Shown here in pieces: positions 20,831 to 30,300 of a stretch of 48,283 nt of DNA (positions within the stretch are counted from its first letter, which is position 1; each line of letters opens with the position of its first letter). Below the pieces are notes generated by a model. It did no database searches, was not told where the DNA came from, and saw nothing but the letters and a program-made list of their open reading frames with translations. A program made the translations under genes and the position numbers. This DNA is from Chara braunii (Eukaryota > Streptophyta > Charophyceae > Charales > Characeae): assembly GCA_003427395.1 (NCBI GenBank), contig BFEA01000361.1:536174-584456 (forward strand), written 5' to 3'.

Positions 20831-21385
20831 TTTTTTTTCGCCGCTCATTTTTCTGACGATTAATTTCCCCTTGAATATTTTATTATTTTATCTCCACTAT
20901 TTATTTATTTATTTTTATGCCTCGACCTCTTTTGAGTCAGGCGTAACGCTGATTTTAGGGGTTGTCGTGGTGGTTGGGGACCTTGAGTGTGTGCCTCTTT
21001 TTGTTTGACCTACGGATTCCTGCTTGCCAGGGAGGGTTGACAAAATTTCTTGACCTTGCCGCCTGGAAAGCCCGGATCGAAGAGTCCGACGTGCATGCGA
21101 GCGTGGGTGACTGGCCCACGAGGTGGAGGGGACCTAGGCAACGCGAGCCCGTTGTGGGTGCCCGGCCTGTCGCCCATGATCTGTGGAGCAGGTTTGAGTG
21201 TGGGCATACCCGCTGGGGCTTGGGCGGAGCAGGGCAGGGCACAGCAGTAGGGGCAGTAGGCAGAATATAGTGGCTAGCCTTGTAGAGTCATTCCCACGAC
21301 GAGCCTTGAAGTCCCTACCTCGAAATCTGCTACTGCCATCCAAAATCTGCACCAAAGGCCGGGCTACGGGCTTGCAGTAGGCCCG
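20831..21385 (+). repeat. Y-to-X linker of copy C
   Basis: No gene, despite short GC-rich open frames. It has a T run (20826-20838) and an AT stretch to 20920. The phrase TTTGAGTGTGGGCATACCCG (21194) resembles TTGAGTGTGAACATACCCA in the linker of copy A. Confidence 0.5.
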
Positions 21386-21840
21386 GTGTCGAGCGCATCG
21401 GTCCGGCACCGCACAAAGCAGCGCGGGACCCTCCCGGCCGCGTCACGCAGGAGTTGGACTACACCTTCCTCGTAAATGCACATGGAGCTTCCACAAAGCC
21501 GCTCCGGCCGAGTGCGTCAGCCATACCTCTCACGAGCCCCTACGACAGGATAGGGCCTACGCGAGGCACGACTTACCTCCACCTTATAGGAGCTGTCACC
21601 ACCCTTCGGTGGGCGTATCCCCGCCGAGCTACCAGTCCACAGTACGAAAGCTGATCGGTTGCAATCGCAGAGGTGGATCAGCCGAGGGCGTTTCTCGTTC
21701 GCTGTAGCATAGGGGGTACGCGCGGTAGTACGCCTGTATCGGACCCGCACGCGAACTGACATCTTGGGGGGCTGAGGTCCCAAGCGCGACTCGTCGTCGG
21801 TCGACTAGGACGCCTTCCATTCACCACGCATACACCACAC
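21386..21840 (+). repeat. seg1 head module (copy C)
   Basis: Begins GTGTCGAGCGCATCGG, includes GGGACCCTCCCGGCCGCG, CCCCTACGACAGGATAGGGC, GTATCCCCGCCGAGCTACC, and ends at GTCGTCGGTCGACTAGG. Probably closest to the ancestral form, as it shares most features with D and E. Confidence 0.88.
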
Positions 21841-21884
21841 TACGAATAGAAAAAATAAAACACACACACACACCCATATCGAAC

Positions 21885-22830
21885 AACGCGGAAAACGAAT
21901 GGGCGTCGCGCGCGAGACTTAGTATAAAAATCGGGCGGGCGCAGGGCTAACTCATGTCGACTTGCAATGCAAACGTACGCAAGCGGTCGCAATGATGACA
22001 TACTATGTGGTACCCATACACATGCGGTCCTCGTTAATCTCGAGGGTCGCATTCGACACTCAAGTGTCGGTTGACACGCGCTTTGAGGGTTAATCTCTCG
22101 ACGCTGGACAACCGCCATGCGAGGTTGAATACCGCACACCCTCTTCTGCACCCTGTGCAGAGTGGGTGGTACACAGGTCCATACTTGTGGTGGCAGTCGC
22201 TTCTTACTGCCCTGGAAGTGAGCCCCACTCCAGGCCTGGACAGGAGTCAAGGGGTTTGACTTTGACGGCTGCCACGGACTACAATGTCCAACTATATAAA
22301 ATCATAAAGAGCAAAGATAGGCCGAAGGTCCCCCTATTCCAAAAGAAATCATGACCTTGGGGTACCCCCACCCTTTTCGGTTGGTGCCAGCGGCCTATAA
22401 TAATCCCAAGCGTTCGTGCATACATGCGAGTCCCTCGATCCCATAACCTTTAGATGCTAGGGCCGCGAAACGTCGCGCGCATGATTCTAATATAAAGTCG
22501 CGCGGTTGCAGGTCAGTCCTATACCAACCAACGATGCCGGTCATACGTGGTAATCGCGGCTTCGGCCTCGCGATATTGAATGGCTGAGGGAATACATCGT
22601 GAGGGGTTACCCCTCACGATATTTAACGGCTGAAGGACATGCCGTTCGGCCCTCGCGACATTTCCGCCTTCAGGGTTGGGTGTCTCGACGGGCAGAGCAA
22701 ATAGGCTCAGCGCGAGGGGAAGTTCTTCCCCTGCAGAGTCTAGGGCTCGTGATGTCCTGGACAAGGACCTTGAATCCCGACCCAGGACCAACGTCTGACT
22801 AAAAAAAACCCAAGAAGCAAACAAGTAAAA
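21885..22830 (+). repeat. seg2 module and a second, diverged seg2 (copy C)
   Basis: The first block (21885-22296) has CGACACT (22054-22060) paired with AGTGTCG (22063-22069) and ends with GGGGTTTGACTTTGACGGC. The second (22425-22830) has the same plan but different wording: CTCGCGATATT, CCTCACGATATTTAACGGC, and CTGGACAAGGACCTTGAATC. Copy D carries only this second type, the other copies only the first. Confidence 0.75.
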
Positions 22831-22914
22831 GGAAGGGTCTTCCCTATGTCTTTCAGTCTTAACCTCTGACTAGGTTTTTAGCACGGGGCTCCTTAGGCCA
22901 CGCAGACATTCATC

Positions 22915-23590
22915 CCATGTATACCCATGTATGCATATATAAGGGGGTAAGTATGTGACGATCACTTCTCACAGTCTCAGTGGGGTTCCTCACAACCATA
23001 TATATATATGTGATCGCAGGCAATCAAATCCAGAATCTGAGCCACAGAACACACATGCAATCACATCAAAGAGCCAGATTACAGTCCACGCACTACACGA
23101 ACTCAACCTCAACCACTCTTCATACTCATACCTCTCGCTTTAGCCATGCAAGCCCCAACCTCCAGCCAACCAGCCATAATTAAATACTCAGTATCTTTCT
23201 TAAATGACCATTCAATAAAAGTCCGGGTGAAACGTTAATGAAACAATAAAATCACCAGGGCTAAAGCCTTTTAGGTTGAGTATGGAGGGTGAGTTGGGAT
23301 TGAGTCGTTGACCTACGAATCGACAACCGACCTGTTATCAGTGATAACAGAAGATGATCCTCAAGGGATCAAGTTGAATCTAGTCTTGAACTTGAATCAA
23401 ACGGTCAAGAGGACCCGTAACACATGAAAGGTCAATGCCCAAGCTAAACCTATAAGTCCATGGAAAACAATCTCCATATCATGATCTTACCCAAATTATT
23501 CTAGTTAACTATATGTAAGCCTACCTCTAGGAAAGTGCCCAAAGAAAGGTAGACTCGTGGCAAAATCTCCCCTATTCAGAGTGGACTACC
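22915..23590 (+). repeat. seg3 module (copy C)
   Basis: Contains GTGACGATCACTTCTCACAG, TATATATGTGATCGCAGGC, TAAATGACCATTCAATAAAA and a perfect inverted repeat CTGTTATC (23332-23339) with GATAACAG (23343-23350), followed by GATGATCCTCAAGGGATC. Confidence 0.88.
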
Positions 23591-24340
23591 AGAATCACCA
23601 CCTGTCAAAATATAATCTATCTCCTTTAAACAAAGAAAATTTCGGCAGCACTTCCCGTAGGAAAAGTGTCTTTCCAGAATTTATATAAGTCCAAATATAA
23701 GAGCAGAAATAATCTTTAACTCTGGAAAGTCAAATTCTGTCTAACTCCCTGAATTAGTAGAAATTTGGGCAGCACTCCTTTTAGAAAAGAAGACTTCCCA
23801 GATTTATACTAAGTCAGATATGAACTCAAGAGACAACTTGGGTTCAACTTAGATAAGATTTAACTAACTCCTTAGTTTTGCAGAAATTTCGGCAGCACTC
23901 CCTCTAGAAAAGTGCTTTCCCAAAATTTATACAAAGTTAAGTCCAGAATTTGAGAATAACTTTGACTTCTCAAAGTCCAATTTTGTCTAACTCCCTGAAT
24001 TAGTTAAAATTTGGGCAGCACTCCCTTTAGAAAAGGAGGCTTTCCAGATTTTTACTAGGTTAGACATAAAGAAAAGACAAGTTGAACTTTGATAAGTCAA
24101 AAAATCGACTAACTCCTTGGATTTGTAGAAATTTCGGCAGCGCTTCCCGTAGAGAAAGTAGCTTGCCAAGATTTATATAAAGCCAAATATAAGAAAAGAT
24201 TCCAGAAAATGCAGAAATTGACCTAAGTAAAAAAAACTATCATAGAAAATGCAGAAATTGAGACTAATTCATATCGCTCCAGCACGTGGCGAACAACTAA
24301 AGCAACTACCTATCAAACTGAACTCATATAAAGTAGTGAT
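23590..24340 (+). repeat. Hairpin array 1 (copy C)
   Basis: Five units at about 23644, 23768, 23890, 24014 and 24135 (period about 123). TTCGGCAG and TTGGGCAG forms mostly alternate. Stems: TTCC (23652-23655) with GGAA (23660-23663) over CGTA, AGCACT (23894-23899) with AGTGCT (23911-23916), and CTCC (24021-24024) with GGAG (24035-24038). Read on the other strand, the first is a C(TACG)G tetraloop. Confidence 0.88.
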
Positions 24341-24404
24341 CTTACTCAGCCACATGCAGGCCAAACCACAGAGGTAAATACTCTCACCATAACTTAACCC
24401 TTTA

Positions 24405-25350
24405 TACCCAGCTTACATAAGGCATAAAGTCAGGCCACCCAAACTTATGGAATGTGCCTAACTTAACCAAAGAGTATACACAAAACAGAAGGCACAACTA
24501 CTTTTTTCTTCTTTGGGCATATGAGTAGACCATTCTAGTCGCCCTGAACTGTTTAAGATATCCAAGTTATATATACCTGTCTTCCCTTTGTCTTCTAAGG
24601 CTGCATAGGACTGAACCAACTTAAGTTCAGCCTGCCCCAACTTACCATCAGTTATATTCTTAATTATACTCTCTTCAAGTTGTGATAGGCTATAGTCAGA
24701 CCACCTAAACTTATAGAACGGTCTGATTAGTTTGTTCTTAAATATAATAATAATAAAGTATAGTCAAGTTATAACCTTTGGGTTCCAACATGTGCGAGGC
24801 TTTGAGTCAGACCACCTGAACTTACAGAACAGTCTGACTCTCTGCCTGATTTGTTTCTCTCTGACCCATTATGTGCGTGGCATTGGGCTAGATCACCTGA
24901 ACTTAAAGAACAATCTGTCATTTGTTAAGTTCATTCTCTTATAATAAAAGCAGGAAGAGGCTAAGCTACCTAAATTTATAGAATAGCTTAGACCTCCTCG
25001 TTCAGAACCAAATAAACAGAAGGAAACCCAAAATAAACAAGGCAATCAAGGCACCTGAACTTACAAAATGCGCTTGGTCCCTGAAAAGTCAATCACAGTC
25101 AACCTTCCCAAATCAGAGCAGTCAGACCACCTAAACTTATAGAACAGCCTGACCCTCCATGCAAACCACAACACCGAGTCTCCCCAAACTTATGGAGACT
25201 TCCCAGCCTTCAGAGCAATCAGACCCCCTAAACTTATAAAAGGGTCTGACGCTCCATGCAAACCAAAATAAACAAAGCACTGAGTCTCCCCAAACTTATG
25301 CGCACCTCTCAGCCTTAATAACCCAGTCAAATCCTCAAACAAAACAACCC
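24405..25350 (+). repeat. Hairpin array 2 (copy C)
   Basis: About ten units with constant core AACTTA and variable pairing stems: TCAGACC (24696) with GGTCTGA (24720); GAGTCAGAC (24804) with GTCTGACTC (24832), 9 bp; CTAAGCTA (24961) with TAGCTTAG (24984), 8 bp; AGTCTCC (25177) with GGAGACT (25194); TCAGACCC (25219) with GGGTCTGA (25242), 8 bp. Inner CTA/TAG or CTG/CAG pairs also switch together. Confidence 0.93.
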
Positions 25351-25449
25351 TTCATCCTGCCTTCCCCAGATGCAATTTCTTTTAACAATCTGATTTCATT
25401 CAATCAACAAAAGTTGAAACTGAACTTGAGCATGCATTCTTTTACTTAG

Positions 25450-25850
25450 TCTGATTCAGTGTCCTGAATGTCAAACAAAAGTCAAAGTAAGGTTGCACAC
25501 CATATACTCAGTCAGAGATGCAATGGGAAATACAGATAGGGGCTATAATCCGGGTTTATAAACGGGAAAGCAATGGTTACCTGGCAGTTCCCTGCATCTA
25601 TAACTCCTCCTGAGTTCCGGCAGGGCTCCCGCAATCGGTGGGTGGACTCCCCACAGAGTCTTGCTGCGGTCTTACGGGTTGCAATCCCGCTTACCGCCTT
25701 CCTCTCAGATCAGGACTAGACTTAGAGTAAGAAGGATAGAAAGAAAAAGTTTTAGACTCTCAGATCCAAGAGGGGTGCTTTCAAACTCACAGGAGAGGGC
25801 CTTATTATCTGGATGCGCCTGAGGGCCCCGCAATGGCGGCCAATGTAATA
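25450..25850 (+). repeat. seg6 module (copy C)
   Basis: Contains CCGCAATCGGTGGGTGGACT, CCCCACAGAGTCTTGCTGCGG, GGTTGCAATCCCGCTTACCG and GCCTGAGGGCCCCGCAATGG. It is joined directly to array 2, with no insertion at the TTA site used in copy A. Confidence 0.88.
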
Positions 25851-27534
25851 GCTTGGTCAAACTGGAGCCAGACTGCTGAACTCAATTGCGGAGATTAGTC
25901 CCCTGACGATCTCTTAAACCACATCACCAGCCTCCTACTTTGTCCATCCTGACTGCTTCCTCGAGCCTTGCTCGACCGTGACCGCATGGCAACCCGCAAC
26001 AAACCTCCGATACAACACAATACTCAACAATGGTTAATAGTAACAGCAATAACCCGTACCCAGTCAACAACAATTCACAGCGGTAGTCTGTGCTCAGCTC
26101 GTGATGGACCGTGATCCTCTTTACACAGTATTATCAGACCGCTGTTGAGTAACTTCTGCTATAGCAACACCATGCCATTAGGTAAGCTCTCAGCCTTACT
26201 GTTGCCTCCCGCTGCTACTCTTGCTCAACTGGAATGGGCAGCTAGCCAGTTGTTCCGTATGCACCCAAGTCGTAACTCCGTCCCCTGTTACTTCGAAGAC
26301 TGGAACGAACAACGCAGCAGCCCGTAACCGTCCTCACAAGCGCAACGACGGTATTCAGCGGCAGTCCAGTATTAACGGTAGCAGTTGCCAGCAGCAACAA
26401 CCTTCCACAACTCGCAGATGTTCACAACAGTATGCAGTAATCAATAGTAGGTACTTTCAGCAGTCATACGGCGATGGTCTCAACCACACCATCGACCCGT
26501 GCCCAATCTGCCGCAGCAGCAGCTGGCGCACAACCCAGTAGCTTCGTAGTGGTAGTCAGTGCGCAACCCGTAGCCGCAGTTCGTAGCGTTGGTTAACACC
26601 AGTACCAATGGCCGTCAGTAGCAGCAGTTTGTGCATAATCCGCAGCACCAGCAGTACACCGCGATATAATTCAACATCAACGCAACTAAAGCAACATATC
26701 CCAACAGTTCAGGTCCACTTCACATTCGGCACACCGGCTTGGCCTCGGATCCAGACCATGAGTAGCGCAAGTCCTTCGCCTGGGACGACGATCGTAACTT
26801 CAAGCGGGCTAGTAGCTGTTGAGCGCTGCGCAACAATTCACCCACCAGACAGCAGAAATGAATTTCTCCCCGCATCGCCAGCTCCAGGTGAGCACCCTCT
26901 CTTCCTTTCCTTGTACGTCCGTTGTCGATCCCCCTCTTACCTTCAGGCTGAGTGCCACGCCGATGGGCGCCCTGTTGAAAACCACTCGGTCAACGAGCGG
27001 CCCGAGGGGAAGCACTACGTCGAGGATCACCTTAATGTCAGGTAGCATGAGTATCCAAATGAAGACGGCCAACGGAATGATGACGTTGGTGGGATAACTG
27101 ACTACCACCTTCCCCTGTTAGCACTGACGGGTAACACAGCCCGTCGCGCCGCCTCCTAAAGTGTCCCAAATGAGAAATGAATCTTCCGCTAGAGAGCGGT
27201 CAGATTCGTGTCATCCAGTTAGGCGCCCAGATTGTTAAGGATTGGCTTCTCTCATTGATAGGATGAGCAACTCACATGACAACAGGTAAGTTCCCCGCAC
27301 CACGACTGAACTCGCCCCACTTTCATCATTCGACTGGGTATGACCCAAGTGAATTTATCGCCGTAATGCAGATAGGTTCATCCCTTTTTCATAACACCTC
27401 TCCCATCGCACCCCGTTCTCCATACCTCCGCGCACAGCTTTCTCTTACTAACTTCTAGCAGACTAACTTAGAGCTAAAACTAACTTAACCTCTGGCTTCG
27501 CCCTGCCCCAAAACCCCCACTTTGAATCTTTCCC

Positions 27535-27560
27535 CACTCGATTCTATCAAGAATCGAGTG
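27535..27560. repeat. 11-bp hairpin in the X tail
   Basis: CACTCGATTCT (27535-27545) pairs perfectly with AGAATCGAGTG (27550-27560) across the loop ATCA. The same place in copy A has CTCGATT/AATCGAG (9311-9332) and in copy D CTCGCTC/GAGCGAG (30345-30374), so the stem is kept while its bases change. Confidence 0.85.
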
Positions 27561-27701
27561 ATAACTCCATTCTTCTGCCTCGCTTCTCTCCTCTCCGCCA
27601 TAGCCTTCACGCACCGTTTTTCCTACTAACATCTTATTTCTCCACCTTTCTCCCAAATCTGACTCCACAATCGCGCTCGTAGGCCTAAAGAACCTCCATA
27701 A

Positions 27702-27735
27702 CCATCCTTCACTCTTTCGATTTCGTGAAGGATGG
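27702..27735. repeat. Second 11-bp hairpin in the X tail
   Basis: CCATCCTTCAC (27702-27712) pairs with GTGAAGGATGG (27725-27735), with a 12-base loop. Copy A has a shorter hairpin at the matching place (GCACGA with TCGTGC, about 9369-9385). Confidence 0.8.
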
Positions 27736-28429
27736 AACGAACCCCCTATCTATGACTGCGCCCGACTCTCTAACTCTTCCTTTTTCAAATGTACCCGGTG
27801 CAATTCCGGGTCTGATTCGCTCATGTGCCACCTGCCTGTTTGCCGCCCGACTTTGCTGCCTTAGCCCCCGTTACCCTGCTGCCTTGCACCGCCCGTTGTA
27901 GCTCACGCTAGCCTTCGCCCAGGCCGTCGCCCGCCATCCCCGACACTGTTCTCGCACGTACCTGGCACAATCCCTTGTCAAGGTTCGCTCGTCCCCATTG
28001 TCGTTCTCTTCTCCCTTTCTATCCGTGCACCCAGCGCAGAAGCCCGTCCGGGTTTGTCTGCTCGTTTTACCCTCTCGTCGGCCCCGCTGCCTTGCACTCC
28101 GCTTTCTTCCTCCCCGTTCGCTGCTCCTTGTCACTCCGTTCGGGTTCGATCTAGCTGTTCTGCGAGATTCTTTGTTCCCCTTCTTGCGCTAAACCGGCGC
28201 CTCTTGTCAGCGCAAAGCTACTCATCAGCTATACTCGACCCGGGCATTCATCAGCACAGCCCGCAGGCCGGTCATAGTGAAAATAAATATCCACTAACGA
28301 TCGTGTTGCGACTTGCCTACCGAGTCAACCCGCCCCTCTACGCTGGTGATGCTGTAGCGTGCGACCTACGCACGACCACAGTAGTGGTCCCAACGCTGCT
28401 GCAGGTGGGAGGGCGCTGCCCCAGCTGCG

Positions 28430-29668
28430 GAATCCGAAATGTGGGTCGAGGGTGACGAGGTCCCAGTGCAGGTATTGGTGGTAATAACGAATACTCAACA
28501 ACCTTAGAAGGCCTAAGTGGAGAGGGGTTCTAAGTGCACCATTGCTGGAACCGCTTGCCGCACAGTCTACCCTGCAGCAGCGTCTCATTGGTAACCCTTT
28601 GCACAGGTATAGTTTCAGCATCCTATGGACCCCAATGGTCATGCTCACACTTGACCGTCTTACAACCGGCAGTGGGCCCTAGACTACGTCCACAGCAAGT
28701 CCCACCATCCTGGTTCCTCCGTTCCGTGGGCTAATTGCCCGCGGCTCGCATGGACGTTAAAACCCCTCGGTCCGTATCTCAAAGACGGCCAGGATGGAGG
28801 AATCCCGTCAGCTTTCCAAGTACTCAAAAACCCGGTCTTAGATCTGTTCTTCTTTTCATTAGTTCAACGGTCCACCCACTGCGCTGGCCCTTTGGGTCTG
28901 AGGCCGGTCTCGAAACCTGCGTCGCACCCAGACAGAGAACCAAAGAAAAATAATAATATTGAAACTGGTTAAAGGGACTGGCAAGCGGGACCTACCGCTA
29001 CTTCCCCTTGGCTCTGCAGCGTGGGCCCTGCGATCGGACCTCCGCGGCAAAACTAAGGGGGATAGTCCCGCGGGACCCTCAACCCCTCAACCGTTCCAAT
29101 GCTCCGCTGTTCCTTCGCCGTCTCCGCTAACCTCGAACCCCGTACCTTCTCCGTGTAAGTCCAGTACCGTAACCAATAGGGCTAAGCCCAAGCTTGAGAC
29201 CAGCCGGTGCGAAATTTAATGTAAAATGGTGCCTCGCTGGATTCTAAGTCCAAAAATTCGACTTGGGCCTTGCCTCTACCTCCAACCAGTCGTGCGGCCA
29301 CCAAACATTTATGCTGGCTTACCCAAGCTATGTCGTGACCATTATACGCCCTTCTTTGCTTGTCAACCCTACCGCCGGTCAATCATACCGAATAGAAGGC
29401 GTCGTAAAGCTAATTAACCTAATTATCCATTGGAAACTAGGCCGACCAACTATGCCGGCCCTGCGACAATACAAACAAAAAGAAAGGATCACACGCACGC
29501 CTTAAAATTTGCGCGCTCACATACCCTCTACGCTAGCCGACTGTTTAGTCAACGTAAATCTCAGACATTGTCGCGCCTCGCGCGGCGTGTTCAAACTTTA
29601 AACTGCACTTATTTTCTGTCACCTGCAAAAACGAGGGCGGATACCCTTGTAAGGGTATTGGCACCGAC
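28430..29668 (-). mobile_element. Y module, copy 3 (right arm of X copy C)
   Basis: Reversed relative to copy C. The outer end is the palindrome ATACCCTTGTAAGGGTAT (29641-29658) with GCACCGAC outside it. Inward lie the GCGCGCTCA box, the block CCGTAACCAATAGGGC (29166), GGACCCTCAACCCCTCAACC (29073), an AAATAATAATATT tract and CTTTGGGTCTGAGGCC. The same order, reversed, is found at 39075-40130. Confidence 0.7.
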
Positions 29669-30300
29669 ACCGGCTAGCCCCACAGAGGCCGGGGATTACC
29701 ACTGTGAGGGCCAGGGAGTGGCACAACGGAAAGGCGGAGGGCATTGCGGGGAGGCACGCAGTACTGCTGAGCAGGTAATTTTTCGAATTCGGTATGGAGG
29801 GCGAAAGATTAATCGAATCGTCTAGTACCTAGTTCTGTCGGAAGTCCTCTCAGAATAATCGGCGAGTCAAGTACACCGGGCTGCGTTGTCGGAGTGCTCT
29901 GTTGACGTTGAGGGAACAGGCCGAACCGGGCAAAACGCTACCTCGGGAGACGAGGCGGAAAGAGGAGACAGGGAGAAGCAAGCGGAAGAGCGGAGCGCTA
30001 GCGAGCGGAAGAGATAGGTAGAAATGAGGAAGGGCAAAGGCGGAGGTCGGGCACAGGCAGCTGAAGGTAGGGGTACCTCGGCGCCGTTCTTCGCCAGGTG
30101 CATTCACAGGTCAACAGGAGTGGTGATGGCGGGTTGGTGAGTCGAGATGCAGTCGGGAAGGGAGGGCGCACGCGATACTCCATAGCTTTTGACAAGGGAA
30201 GATGCGAGTTAGGGGTTATAAGGCTAGGCGAATCTACTGGTGAGGGTAGATTGGGGGTTAGAATAGTGAAACAAGAGGTTAGCAGAGAATAGACTGCGTG
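29669..30300 (+). repeat. Truncated arm/linker at the tail of X copy D
   Basis: Directly abuts the end of Y copy 3. GGGCGAAAGATTAATCGAAT through CCTCTCAGAATAATCGG (29798-29865) matches the linker of copy A near 2430-2500. It is therefore oriented as an inverted arm of copy D whose outer part is missing. Confidence 0.5.

Larger units (their letters stand above)
25851..28430 (+). repeat. X tail (copy C)
   Basis: No gene recognised. The part 26030-26680 is CAG/CAA-rich and yields low-complexity frames. Donor-like boxes in the X direction are CAGGTGAGC (26885-26893) and CAGGTAAGT (27283-27291). Three hairpins are CCGCT/AGCGG (27186-27199), CACTCGATTCT/AGAATCGAGTG (27535-27560) and CCATCCTTCAC/GTGAAGGATGG (27702-27735). 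The part 27780-28400 is GC-rich and has no clear counterpart in copy A. Confidence 0.55.
20232..29668 (+). mobile_element. X element, copy C, with both Y arms
   Basis: The most complete unit. Left end GTTGGTGC plus the palindrome at 20242-20259; right end the palindrome at 29641-29658 plus GCACCGAC. The two Y arms are inverted relative to each other. Between them lie seg1 21386-21840, seg2 21885-22296, a second seg2-like block 22425-22830, seg3 22915-23590, array 1 23590-24340, array 2 24405-25350, seg6 25450-25850 and a tail. Length is about 9.4 kb. I see no target duplication directly outside these ends, so the exact borders are uncertain. Confidence 0.65.

Noticed and set aside
24405-25350. 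CRISPR array (regular repeats with variable flanks)
   Set aside because: Units diverge throughout, the constant part is only 6-10 bases, spacing is uneven, variable parts are self-complementary, and the context is eukaryotic with no cas genes.
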